DNA of 64,000 bases, from contig VXCM01000825.1 of the NCBI GenBank assembly GCA_014773175.1, positions 158,882-222,881 of the forward strand. Direction: 5' to 3'. The first letter of the stretch is position 1. Each line of letters starts with the position of its first letter. A program made the translations under genes and the position numbers. Of this stretch, positions 12,868-26,020 are shown in pieces. The notes beneath the pieces were generated by a model, which saw only the letters and a list, made by a program, of their open reading frames with translations, was not told where the DNA came from and made no database searches. Source of the DNA: Lucifuga dentata (Eukaryota; Chordata; Actinopteri; Ophidiiformes; Bythitidae).

Positions 12868-13343
12868 GGTTACTCAGAGGGCTTTGAAGGCACCGTTAAT
12901 CTTATCGAACATATGCAAGATCACACCGCACTTTATTTTCTAATCTAGTGTAGTATGAGCGATACGAACAACTGCTGTTACAGAACCAATAACGATTAAC
13001 ATTATCTATCTACAATAGTCACAAATGGAAGTATGTTGATTGTTGTTTTCTCATTTTATTGTGTATTTTGGAATAATCAAATCTGAATTTTTCTACGGTT
13101 AAAATTAAAAAATTAATAGGATTGTAATATTTATAAACCATCATCCTCACTGGCTAAATTTTTATTTATTTATTTTTTTAATTTTTACAAGTTTTAAAGA
13201 GTGAGTCGAAATTTGTAATGCAAACACAGGCACCATCAATTGATCCACCAATATTGTCATATTCTTCAACTTCCTCCTAAACAGAAAGGCACAAACACAA
13301 GGAGGGGGAGGGGATGGGGGAGTGAAGTAGATATGAAAGGGAT

Positions 13344-13393
13344 GTGACTAAAGGATGGAAACAAAGAAGTGACTAAAGGATGGAAACAAAGAG
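13344..13393. repeat. 25-bp tandem duplication
   Basis: Two exact copies of a unit starting GTGACTAAAGGATGGAAACA lie head to tail. No N is present, so this looks genuine. Confidence 0.85.
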
Positions 13394-13878
13394 GGACAGA
13401 CAGCATACACTGAGAAGGACAGGCAGAAGATGAAGCTCATTTTTCCATGGGCACCCAGTGGCGTCTGCTTTGCAGATCACTGAAATCCCCTTCAAATGCG
13501 TCCCTGGGCTTAAGGGGGGTGGGGTGGAGATGGGTGAACAAGGGATGGGTTTATGCTATCTCTGCTTTGGTACACTTTGTTTTTTTTCTCCCCCCACCAA
13601 AATATATTTTTTCTGTCTGCATCAAATGTCAAGTTAATTTCCTGGGTGCTATGAGGGATGTGTCCTCCCCTTCGGTATGTGTGGCAGGGCAGTGGATTGT
13701 GTCAGGGCGCTGTGCCGCTGTGTGTGTGTGTAAGTGTGTAAATTCATTTGTGTGTCTGTATGGGTATGGGGAAAAGGAAAGGGCCATGGTAAGGCAAAGA
13801 GAGACGAGTAGAGGTGTTGAGAGGGGTTTAGTACAGTATGATAGTGTCTATAAATTGGCCCTCTCGGAAGAGGTAGAG

Positions 13879-13880
<2 letters not shown>

Positions 13881-13917
<37 letters not shown>
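13881..13917. repeat. (GT)n microsatellite
   Basis: Pure GT run of about 18 units. Confidence 0.95.
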
Positions 13918-13918
<1 letters not shown>

Positions 13919-15183
13919 TTGAATATAAGAATATAATCCAATTATTAACAGATATTATTGTCAGTATTCCTATGCCAGTGTGCCTCTTCTTATTTGTACA
14001 TGCACATGTTCTTTTTCATCCAAATGCAATCCTAATGCTCACAATGCATACTGTATATTAATGCAGATACTTCCATTTATTCTGTGACATCAGAAGAAAT
14101 GCTGAAAATTTTCATAGACTCAGAAATATTTCCCATATCTTCTAACTGTGGAGGGAAATTTCTTCCCACTCTCTCTCTCTCTCTCTCATCAGCTGTGCTA
14201 CACCAAAGTCTAAGGCTCATTACCAGCTGATATCTAGTGGGAGATTTTGTTAAACCTCATGCGTATCAGTCATTTTGTAACCTCGTTGCTTGGCAATAGC
14301 AGTCTTTCTCTGTGCCTCCCAAATCTGGCCAATGATTTCATTTTTTTCTTCCAATTACAACTCAGTAATTCGGTGCTTCTGACAATCCTCATGTCTACTA
14401 CCTAACCTTTATTTTCCTATCATAAACAGTAATGTAATCTGGCTTTCTGACTCTATGTTGTTCTGTTTTCTGTAAACAGCTTTTTAAAATTTGGACAGCT
14501 ATGATCTATTTGTTCAGAGTTTGTGGATTTGTTTTTTGTTTTTTGTTTTTTTCCCTCACTATTTTTATTGCATATGGCTGCAATCGTGGATGTTTGTGCA
14601 TGCATGCCTGTGTGCCTATCTGTCTGGTTTTGTGCATGTTTTGTGTGTGGCTGTCAAGTGTATGAAGGCAAACTGTATATTTTGTATTGCAAAGTGTAAA
14701 ATGCCTTATTGCAGAGAAACGGATTATGCATTTGTCAGTCGTGCTTACGCTGATGTATGCTCCTGCCCCACAAATGTCACATCCCATAACCCAGAAAAAT
14801 TACACCAGTCCCACCTAATTACGCATATTCATGATGCTGTTTTGCATAGTGCTGGTAGCATAGTTCTGTTACAAGCCACAGAGCTGAGAGATGTGTTGGA
14901 GTGAAAAGGCTTTCAATCCACTGATTCAGTATGTCTCCGCCACGAGCATCAGCTTGATAACACTACCTCCATGCCAATTTTATTATGATCTGAGACTAGT
15001 ATGGAAAGAGAGTTTTCTCTTATTTCTTGCAGTCAGTCATATTGCCACTGCCTGCAGCATATTCAAGCCGACTGGGAATTTCTAATAAAGAAATTAGCTT
15101 TGTCCTAGATTATGAAGGTCATTTTGTAAAGAGATCTGAATCTGTGTGAAACCAATAGATTTTGAAATATTTTGTCGTTTATA

Positions 15184-15211
15184 CCCCCCCCCCCCCCNCC
15201 CCCCCCCCCCC
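15184..15211. repeat. Poly-C run with assembly gap
   Basis: C homopolymer interrupted by one N at 15,198; the true length is unknown. Confidence 0.9.
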
Positions 15212-17126
15212 ATCTTCTCTGCATCTTTTCTCCATTTCTCTCTCTATTTTCTTCCTGTGGTATCACGTAATTCTGGTCACTGGTAGTGAACCATATACAA
15301 ACCGCAGGGAATCGATGCTAGCAACTGGAAGCAAAAGTGAGAAAATCAAAATGAGGTTATGGCAGTCGAAGAGGTAAAAGACAGAGAAGAGTGGATGGGT
15401 TGTAGTGGTCATCTCAGTAGTGGAACAGACATAATCAGAGTTGGCCCAGCTCTAATGACAGAGAGGGTCCGGGCTGTACTCCTGCTTGGGTAAACACCGA
15501 TTGTTTCAGTGCAGAGCTCCCAAACACGGGCAACAATGGCACTATTGTCCCACCAGCTCTCATTAAGAGGCGGACCAGAAATGGGGTGAGGAAGAGAAGC
15601 AGGAAATGGAGGTGGGTAAAGAGGAGCAANGAGCCAGAGCAAGTGGGAACCTGACAGAAACAGAGGATAGTGTGGCAGGTAGAGACTGTGAGGTCGAGAA
15701 AAAGAGAGGGATGGAGGGAAATGGCGAGATCCTGTTCTCTCCCTCTGCTGGCATCGTCTTTTTTTCACACTTTGTTTGTTCCTTTCCACATCCTCCTCTC
15801 TTCCCCATCTTTTCCACTCATCCTTTCATCCGTAGTTCTTTCCTTCCACTTCCCAGCCACTGACTCTACTTCTTCAATCTATGCTTTGTTCCTCGTCTCC
15901 TTCCCGTCCTTAGCTTCCCTTTTGCATTTGTGATGATGAAGGATGCTTTGGCTGTCACACCACCTTTGCATCATCAGGAGAGGGAGTGAGGGGCAGCGAG
16001 AGGAAGAGCAATAAAGAAAAAGAGAACTGGGAGGGGGTTGAGGGAAACGGGAGAGAATAGGGGTAGTAGGAACAAGACAAAAAGAGCGATCATGCTGTTT
16101 CCCAGCTTAATGAACATGGGCAAAGGATAGTCACAATAGAATACATTATGCTCTTGTCAGTAGATGTAATCAATTAGCAGAGAGCACAGCCCTGGCACAC
16201 CATCTTTCCTGCTTGGGCACTGGCTCATTCATGAGTGACCAAAGGAACCCTCTCACTTTGCCATTTTCCCACCCTCGATGCCCAACGGCCACAAAAGATT
16301 TGATTTCATTCCTCAGTGTGAAAGAGGAAAGTGTTAAATAAACATTTTTGCCTCATTCTCTGCACGTTGATTTAAATATTAGTCGGGTTCTGCTACAGTC
16401 AAAAGGTCTTGGCTTAATGTAAAATATATGTGTACATGTTAGATATATTAGCTGAATTTATCCCAAAATACCCAAGTCTGTACCAATGAAAATAATGCGA
16501 TGCTGATTGGATTGCATGCTTCAAAGGAAAACTGACTTCCGACACCATGCCCACTAAATTTGGCTCTACAAGATGGGAATCAGCACTGACAATGTCTCTG
16601 TGAGTGACAATGACATTTTCATACCAAATTGTCACTCACGTCCCATCAGCAATTCATACAGCATTTGAGTAAAATTCCTTCGTCCTTTTCCCTCATGTTT
16701 TCTTCTTTTTTGTGTCAGCTAGAGGAATAGCTCAGGATAATGGCAGCAATCTATATTGTGAAAGAAGCAAGGAGTATTTACGCCTTAACACAGGTACAAA
16801 TCACTACTGTCTGGCTAAGGGTCTGGAAAGGTGTTGGTGATGAGCTTTTACTGCTTTTACTGAAAAACTTTGCTGGGCTTCCAGGCAGTGGTTGAAAATG
16901 AAGGAAACAAAAGGAAATGAAGGGAAAGGAGAGAGAGAAAGAGACAAATACATTAAGAGGCAGGATGTGGACTTTGCTGAAGATAGAGAATGCAGGGAGG
17001 AAATTGGTCTCAGGTTTGCTGGGTTTAGGACATTTTTTAGTCTACTAGTCAGAAAAACTGTCCTAAATTCTTGCTGTTTTAAAAACCTACCAAGGATGTT
17101 ATGCATTTGCTCATGTTTGTTTGTTA

Positions 17127-17384
17127 CTTAGCTGGATATCTTAAAAATGACTCAACAAATTTCAACAAAATTTGGTGAGTATTTGGGCCATCGGCCAAGG
17201 AATGAGTGATTTGGTCCAAAAGTGAGTAGAACCACCACATGTTCACTTATAAAGCACTTTACATTTTAAGTCTCCTTTACTCCTAAAATGTAAGGTGGAG
17301 AAGCAAAATTATTAATATTAAGGTCACATTAATTTTTGCTGTGCGCCTTGGCAGAGGTAAGCAGCCTCTGAGTGCTTTCTAGCT
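17127..17384 (+). repeat. Degraded teleost dispersed repeat
   Basis: The left part (GCTGGATATCTTAAAAATGA, then AATTTCAACAAAATTTGGTG and a GGGCCA...GGCCAAGGAA block) and the right part (GGCAGAGGTAAGC...CTCTGAGTGCTTTCTAG) match the two ends of a very common non-coding fish repeat family that I recognise by sequence but cannot place in a named class. It is strongly diverged, so it is an old insertion. Confidence 0.6.
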
Positions 17385-20300
17385 CGTTCTTCTCTTTTTT
17401 TTTTTTGNTTTTTTTTTTTTGGCAACTGATGAGTAATTTTGCATGTATTTTGTCAGCATACATTTATTCTAAAGCACAACATAACAGGTTTTATTTTATT
17501 TATTTATTTTTAAGCAACCTGACGAGGAACAGAATAAGTATAACTCCAACACCCACTGTAACACTCACTGGAGATGTAGTGCTCTTGACTCTTCTTATAG
17601 GCCTGCATAACTGACCTTTAACCCGATATTTCAATTTCAATAATTACACAGCGACCCTGTGTATCTCACCTCTCAGTAGTTGATGTCAGAGAAGCCACTC
17701 AGCCAGTCATCACCATAAATACTGATTTTTTGGCCCAAGACAAATTAGCATCAGTGTGTTAACTTTGTGTGTAGGGGATGATACAATTTTTATGAATGCA
17801 TGTAAAAGGCGACATAAAAATAGTAAAATGTACAATTTTAAGTCAGCCAAGATGTCGTAAAGACATTTCCTCATGGTGCATTTTAATATGGTATCTTCTG
17901 TAAATGGGTCTGTTGTGAGGGTCATCAAATAGATTAGTAATTAAAAGAGTATGAATACAAGAAATCATCACAATATCATTATTCACAATATTTTGCTCCT
18001 CACTTTATGCCTAATATGCATTTCTGAATTTGCCCATTAGCTCATAAAGACCATTTTAAAATTATAACAGGGTTCTGCTATCAACATCATAATCTGTGTG
18101 CTTTACATCAATATAATCTAAAATTGTATTATTTTTTATTTATTTTTTATGATGTAATTACTCCACTTTATTGTTATTTGGAGTCTAAGATGGTATGATC
18201 CTTGCTGTCTGTTTGGCAGTGTGTAACTTTGTGTGTGTGTGTTTTTGGCCCTTGTGTTTGCCATTGTGTTTATATTTCCACTTCTCCGAGTTAACTCCCA
18301 CCACACTCCTGCTGTTTGTAGCTACACAAAAATACACACATTGATTTCACCATACATGAAATACATGACTTTGAATTTTACACTCCATATGTACTGTGTG
18401 TAAAAGCTTCTTTGCTGTTGCATGGATGAATCGAAAATGCATCAAGATGTACATACTTTTTGTTGTTACCCGAGGAGCTGTAAAGTGGATTTTATCTCTC
18501 TTAAAGTTGGGTGCATGTGTAGAAATGGTCTTTAAAGTGCCTCAGAATGGTGCAGAGCTGCTTTTCGACCTTTCAATGAGAAAACAGTAACATTCCTCAG
18601 AATCTCAGTGCATTTGTGCTTAGAATGTATGTATTGTAAGGTACTATATCTACTGGAAGTGGAAGTACTTGAATGCTTATAATGTATTCAGTGTTTTTAG
18701 GCTGCAGAGGACATTGTGTTCTCTCTCCACTTTGAAAGTAGAAATGTTCAATATCAAGTGGATAGGGAGCAGGATTGACAACACAGGAGAGGGAGTTGTG
18801 ACTGGTGTTAGCTGGAAAAGTTCCATGTGTCGATGTTGCAGAAAATAGCTTTTGGCCAATTAATATTCCAGTTTTAGAATGTAAGATTTCCATCTGCTGG
18901 CTATGCATGTACCTCACTTTGTTTTGATCTGTAATGTCTGTGGTTCTCCTCTTTATCTGTTTCTCCTTGATCACCTCCTCTGCTCTCACACCGCTGGATT
19001 CCCATGTCCAGGTAGTCCTGCTGCTGACATTTGTGTCGATGCAGGGTCCAGTGACATGGCCTTTACTGGCCCTTGCTGGGTCTCCCTTCACCATCCCTAC
19101 CCCCTACTGCCATTCTTAACCCACCAAGTACTCTTCATCATTTTGTGCATGTGTGTGTGTTTATGTGCTTTGGGACCATCTTGTGTGTACAATGTCTGTG
19201 TATATAAGCTGTGTCCAGATCAGCTTTGTTCATGCTTGCCTGTAGCCTGTGTGCACAGTAGGGGACAAAGTATGGCGCAAGCCTGTTTCTCTGCTGGATG
19301 TAGGGAGAGCAAATACATCCACTGCAGGTTGAGAGACAGTGAGCACACAAATATGTGACAGCAGCTAGCTCGCTATGATGTCATACGATAACACACACAT
19401 GTGTGGTCAATCATAGGAGGATAATAATCTGAAAATGTGTCTGTGTTTATTAAATGTGTACAATAATTTCCTGCTTGCGTTATTTGCTATTTTGATTTTG
19501 TTTCTGATTCTGTCAATTTTGGGAGAGTTATTATGAGCACTGGTCGTACAAAAAGTCCAAATACTAATTTTCTAAAACACACACATCACAAACACACATG
19601 CCCATCGTCCCTGCAGCCATGGGAATGGAGAACGCTGAGGTTCAAGGTCATTTCAAGTATTCAGCTGCCTGCGGCTCTTCATTGTCAGTGTACCACTTTC
19701 TTTGCTCACACATGCACTTATGCGCACACACAACACATAATGCAGGTAGGCGTATACACACACCACATTCTGAACACCACATTCTCAGTCTAACACTCTC
19801 ATCCGAGACAGAAAAGTATCTGTCAGGTGAGAACATAACACTTCATAAGTCCACTACACAAACACTTGTAGGTGTGAATTTTCAACAGAACCACAATTAT
19901 CCATGTTTGTTTCTGTACCGTAGCCTCTGTAGACTTAAATACAATGCATGACTATTGGACAGTTGCTTTATTCTTTCATCATTTAGCAATTCTGCAGCTC
20001 TTTGCCTGTAATTGTTTATTCTTCATGCTCTGCTATCTACAGAGTGCCCTGTATTGTCAAAAATTTGGTCGACGGTTACAATTATGTGGCACCAACTGAT
20101 TACTTACACAATATTTGGGTTCTATTCAGTTCAAATTCTAGATATAGAGTTTTTAGAAAGAATGTAAATGTAAGGGAGGGAGGGGGAGAGAGAGTGAACA
20201 GAGGGTGTGATTAGCTCCTTTGTTGGAGGTCCGTTGAGCTTCATTGGCTCCAGAGAATAGCTTCCTAATGAACCCAGCCAAGCCTGGACCAAACTTTGTG

Positions 20301-22177
20301 CTGAGGACAAACTAAGTTATGGTGGTCTGGCAGAGTGCTGGGGGCGAGCTGACTGATATACAACGCCTGGACATATGGTACCCCCATCAGGGCCTCTCGC
20401 AGCCACTTTCTCATGTCTTGGCTTCTGTGTGTGCGCATTTGTGCGTGTGTCTATGTTAGAGGAGATGCATAAAAGAAGAATATTTATAGTGTGAATCTTT
20501 ATATTTGTTTGATAGCTAACACACTGGAAGATAGAATCAAAAAGCAGATGCACAGGAATAGAAAGAGAGGGTGTGTGCATGTGTATATGTGTGTGTGTGT
20601 GTGTGTTGGGGGGGGTNGTGGGTGGGTGGGGGGAGGTAGTCCGGTTGATCCTTAACGAAAGCGACAGAGGAGAGAAGGCTGTAGGCTTTGCCTTTCCAGC
20701 TGACCCAAATATGGAATCCTTTCTGACATGTCCTACAAGCACTGAGTAACTGAGTAAATCAGGCCAACCTGTATTTAATATTACTGACACAAAACTACAC
20801 ATATATAAGAGATCAGATAAGAGATGGTGTGACATCAACAGTAACTAGATATATCTCATATCTCATGCTAGAAAAGTATTTTTTATTTGTTGAGATTTAG
20901 GCAGGAAGGGGCTTTGTTTGTGTGTGTTTGTGTGCATATACCCATGCAGGCATGCCAGTATGTAAAGAGGAGGTGCGGGTTAGCCTGAGTGCAGTTTGAG
21001 GCTAATTGTTTGGGTCAGGGTGGGGAGCGTGGGGACGGATGGCTTCCATGTCCCTCCAACAAGGCTCTTGGTAACTGAGCCGGTGAGGGGAAGAATGGGC
21101 CAGCTACAGGGCCACACAGCAGGCTCAAACAACACCTATTCTACTGGCCAAACTGTCAGCCAGAACAACTTCATTGTGCCCAAAATTGAAGTTGAAAGCA
21201 ATGCAGAGACTTGGTAGGGGAGGGGGTAGTGGAAAAGTAGGGAGAAAGAAGAGGAGGATGCAGAGAGAGGGAGAGAGGGGGTCTGTGGGAAACTGGGGAA
21301 CTGGAAAAGGGGGAGTCCTGAAGAAAGTGCAGTCTTGGGGATGAATAGGGTCAGATGGTGTGAGTTCATTTCAGAGGGGAGAATTCCCATAGAGACTACA
21401 TGAGGGGCAGACAGCCAGGAGCAAGGCAGTAGCTGGAATGGAAATTTATTAAAATGCATTCTGGGAAGAGGGGAAGAACTGTAGCATTTTTGTATGCTAG
21501 TGTCTGCATTGTCACCACATTTGCTCATATGATTCAGCCATGATGAACACAGTTTTAGGACAATGGTGACATGACAGCTGATTGTGCTGCATATTTTACT
21601 AACATGCATCTGCTGTACACTCAGTCAGTTCTGCCTTAAAACTTCATTTCTTTTGTGCTGTGCTCTCCTCATTTTCTCATACTAATATCAGATTTAATAT
21701 ATGAGATATTTCACAAAACATATCTGAAGTCTGTGTAATAAATAACTGTGCCATACACACACAATCCACCTGCATGAGGCACTTCCCTGCAGGATTTCCC
21801 TGGCTTGGACCCCAGGAGGGAGCTCAGCCACAGGCTTTGAACTGTGATTTGTATATAGGACAACAGAGAGTCCATTTAGACCGACACTAAACCAGTCTTA
21901 ATCAGTCAAATACTGATTTACGTCACCATTCTCCCCTTTGTCTCTTCTCCCTTCTCCTGCCGGCTATTTCAAATTCATCTTGCTGCCCCCAGTAATACAG
22001 CAAAAGGGTGAAGAAGTTTACTTAGTCACACTGAGTTTAGGGAGATGAGGAAAGTCTGTGTTTCAGTCTGTGTGTGTGGGCGAAGGTGTGTGCATGTGTG
22101 CGTGTGTGCACCCGTGTGTCTGTGTGGTTTACTTTTTGTATGCACGTGCACGAGTGTGTGCATGTGAATGCACAGAT

Positions 22178-22213
<36 letters not shown>

Positions 22214-23339
22214 CTGTTTGATCCAGAGCTAGCCCTGCAGCTCTCAGAGTCTCAACAAAAGGCCTCCTCTATCCATTGTATGAGCTGTGTGTTTCCCAGG
22301 AGAGTCCGAGCTCAGCGAGAGAAGGGCCCCAGATCGCTTTCTCCTGACATGGATGTTTATTCGCTCTATGGTCCAGCAGAACACCCGCTCAAAAGGACTG
22401 GCCTTAGCATTTTGACGTGCATGACACATAGTTTTGGACAAGAGAAGAGCGGCAAGAGGGTGTAAGAAAGAAAAATGAGAGAGCGAGGATATTTGACAGA
22501 TAGACATGCCAGACAGACAGATAGAGGCCCTGTCTATGAAGGTATTCTCAGTGCAGTCATATGAAAAAGAATAGTCAGGTTGTTCGCCGCCATTTTATTT
22601 GCACCTTGTCTTTACACTAGTCGGCTTTCTTGTTAACCTTGTTCATGAATGTAGATCCGCCCAGTGGGTGGGTAGAGATTTCCCCCTGATCTTGTCAAGC
22701 TCTCCCCTCTCTGACTGCATACTAATTTCTGCAGCTACTGAACCAGTGAAAACAAATACAGATTGCCAGAGCTGCTCTTCAATGCATGAGAAGCAGCGTC
22801 TGAGGAGGTTTGAAGGTACTCAGTCTCTATTGTGAGTCTGTGATTAATCAGATTGTCTGATGTGGACAGAGAAGCTTACAGGGACTGGTGCTGTAGTTTA
22901 CTATATCATGTCTTTAGGACTCTGTCAATATGTGTTCAAGTTGTCAATTAAAGGTCTGCCTAGCACTCAATGGAGCAACACATTTTTCAGTCAGTTTCAG
23001 CCACAAATGTGTCTCGCTGTACGTCATCGCAAATTTTTACAGGTTTCAGAGATATCTCAGTATGTCATTTTACAGACATTGCTCTGTCCTCGATTGTCTC
23101 TTCACCGGCTGTCTTTGAGAGTTCTGAGCGCTGAGTATTTCATTTTGTCTCAACGTTTCCTTGAGATTGAAAGTGCCTGCAGGGTTGACCATAGATCTCA
23201 GTAGAGCTGTAGAAGCAGACAGTTAAAAACAAACACGCTTGGCTGATACCATCTAATCTGTTCAACACCATTATCGTCTAAGATATCGCTATACTCCCTT
23301 CCCTATACCCACACGCACCCACTCGCCAGTCCACCCCGA

Positions 23340-23379
<40 letters not shown>

Positions 23380-25440
23380 ACCCTTTGAGTTAGTAATACA
23401 GATACAGCAGGGGAGGAGGGGCAGCTTGAGGTAAAAGCTTGTGTGTGGAGGCAGAGAGTGAATGTAAGCCATTGTTATGGTGTAACTGGACTCTGCAGCA
23501 GGTTGTTTGATCCTGTTTTGGGCCTGAAAAGCCTTTTTTTATTTTAACCACCACATCAGCTGAGAGGGTTAGACAACGGAGTCTATTTGTAGAGTATGTC
23601 GGTCTGCTTCTTTTTTCTCCCTCTCTCTTTCATCCTCATTTTGTCTCTTTTTTTTTGTTGCCATTCTAAATATCCCCAGATTCAGCTTTGACTTTGACTT
23701 TAAAAGCTTTAATTACCATAATGAGGAGTGTGGACTCATTCGCATATACATACACAAATAAATGCATCCAGTGATACACCAGTTCACTATTTCTTTCTTT
23801 CTTTCTTCATTTCTTTAAACGGGATCTGCTGTGTAGACACTGGGATTTATATTCACTGCTTCCACCTGTCATATATCATAAGCAAAACAGAATTTTGTGT
23901 AAAAGTATTTAGTTGACAAAATCTTTAGTAAATTGTTTTGTTCATCCACAATGCCTGCAGTGATATATCCAAGCCTGTTGTGTTTCTGTTTACCCAACAT
24001 CATTGCATTATTTACAATACAACACAGAGCCATGCCTTTGCATTGTCGAAAGTATCGGTGCTGACTTGCGTTTCTTTGCCTTTTTTTTTTTTTTTTTTTN
24101 TTTTTTTTTTTTTTTTTACTGTTTTGTCATTGTATCTGCAATTTATGATCTGTTTGGCGTTTGCTGTGGACAATGTGCATGCAAATATCCTTGTCCCATT
24201 ATGCTGGCTGTCTTTGTATATGTCAGCTTTCTTCCTTAAGAGCTATACATGAAGCATTGGAAGGGGGATGTAATAGCGCTGTATGTTTTTCTAGGGAGAT
24301 TTGTGCACAAACACACATATGTAGCCGTCTTGCCCCCCAGACCTGTTCCAGACCTGAGAAACTGTACCTGTATTTGCATAAGAATAATTGACACTTGAAA
24401 TTAGCCTTCCAATCAAAGAGGATTATTTTTTTCAGCATAAATACAGGTAGTAAGCACTGCCATACTGGAGAATATGAAAGGGAGGGCAAAGGAGAGCAGC
24501 GACGGGAGGGGACACGTCATAAAAGATTAACCCTTGCATTTCCTCATCTTAGAGAACAGCATTTCATATGCCTTTTTATTGCAATTATAGCTTAATATAA
24601 AATGGACTTTTGTGGGGAAATATGACTTCTTCCCTGAATCAAGGTATCCCATGACTGTCAGGGTAGGACATAATAGTGTTTCTGATGGATAGGTATTTTA
24701 CCTATAAAAGCTTTAGGTGCATTGACTGCTGCACGTGTGCATGTTTACACATCTATATTCACCTCAGTGACATTGGGTGCAGGCCAAAAGAGTGAACGCT
24801 GTTAAGTTTTAGTGGTGTGTGTGTGTGTGTGTGTGTGTGNGGGGTTGTATGTGAATTGAAGGTTTGTCCACATTAAACCATTAAAGCAAGTGTGGTGTTG
24901 AATTATTGATAACAGCTAATGAAAAGAATCAGTTCAGGACGAACTACAAGCTTAACCATAGCCCTGAGGCTAACACACACACACACACAGACACACACAC
25001 TATTCCTTTTCCTTGTTCAACATCTATATTAGCCTTTCTCAGACACAAATTGATCAGACACCACTGTGTTTATCTCGGTCTACATCTCACTCTCATATTT
25101 TGTAGCTGTTATAGTTACATTAAAACTCATAGCACTGAGGGCAAGAGGAGGCCGGCGCTGGAACCAGATAGCTGCTGTGTGCTGCCATTGATGAGCAGAG
25201 CACAGAAAGCCTTTAAAGGCTGAGCTGGGTTTCAGGGAGAATAAGGGACATGAATTCAGTTTTGGGGGAGGGGATAGAGAATGGGGGTTGTAGGTTTTTG
25301 GAAGGGGGGAAAGCCTTGGCGCCAGGCCCTCTGAAGCGCTCAGCATCCCCCCGCTTATGGGTTGGCGGATGTGTCTGGGGGTATCCATGACAACACCACT
25401 GCATGCCAGGGACATAGCACGGCAACATGCCCAAATAGAG
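17385..25440. other. Gene desert with dense simple repeats
   Basis: No coding region could be supported; candidate frames at 18,597-19,094 and 20,317-20,838 lack domain similarity. Contents are poly-T gaps at 17,396-17,421 and 24,081-24,117, a GT/G-rich gap near 20,580-20,640, (CA)n at 22,178-22,211, (CT)n at 23,339-23,378 and (GT)n at 24,811-24,840. A purine-rich low-complexity stretch covers 21,210-21,320. Confidence 0.6.
23339..23378. repeat. (CT)n microsatellite
   Basis: CT run of about 19 units with one extra T near its start. Confidence 0.95.
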
Positions 25441-25448
25441 TTGACATT

Positions 25449-25493
<45 letters not shown>

Positions 25494-25511
25494 NTGTGTG
25501 TGTGTGTGTGC
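25449..25511. repeat. (GT)n microsatellite containing a gap
   Basis: About 60 bases of GT with one N at 25,494; the repeat may be longer in the genome. Confidence 0.95.
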
Positions 25512-25922
25512 AGATCCCTTAAGGTCCACATATCTCAGTGACATTAATATTCACTCAGCCAGACGGGACTTGCCGTAGCCTCATTCCTCTGGCTGTTAGA
25601 CATTATGTATCACAGACAGCATTCTTCAGCGCTCTTACAAATGGTTTGGCATGGCAGAGTTTTTTGCTTGCACCAAAACTGATATTTTATATTTTCACAG
25701 AAAGGTGACTCACATTCACTCAGGTCATGAAGCGCAGGCCAGAACTCACTTTTACACTCTAACAAACAACACATGCACACACATAGACACACATTAACAC
25801 ATGCGCTCACACAGTCACACTCATAGCTCTTGCACAGATCAAGCTGTGTTATAATAATCCCATCTGGGACAGCCTGGATTCACACTCAGAAAGTACCGAC
25901 ATAATGATGTTCTGATGAGTTG

Positions 25923-25923
<1 letters not shown>

Positions 25924-25976
<53 letters not shown>

Positions 25977-26020
25977 AAGAGAGAGAGAGAGAGAGAGATG
26001 GAGAGAGAGGAAAAGAAAAG
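25924..26020. repeat. Compound (GT)n(GA)n microsatellite
   Basis: A GT run of about 23 units changes directly into a GA-rich run of about 50 bases. Confidence 0.95.

Larger units (their letters stand above)
12868..17126. other. Gene desert with low-complexity purine tracts
   Basis: No credible gene. The longest frame of the whole window (13,447-14,061, 204 codons) crosses a (GT)n repeat and has no recognisable domain, so it is not called. A 25-bp tandem duplication lies at 13,344-13,393, a (GT)n run at 13,881-13,917, a poly-C gap at 15,184-15,211, and purine-rich low-complexity DNA at 15,590-15,730 and 15,970-16,090. Confidence 0.6.

Noticed and set aside
13447..14061. Longest open frame in the window (204 codons, plus strand)
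   Set aside because: It crosses a (GT)n microsatellite giving Val-Cys repeats, has no recognisable domain, and its composition is that of random AT/TG-rich DNA.
18597..19094. 165-codon minus-strand frame
   Set aside because: No domain similarity, no splice context, and overlapped by equally long frames on the other strand.
20317..20838. 173-codon minus-strand frame
   Set aside because: It includes an N and a CA/G-rich low-complexity stretch; no protein family is recognisable.
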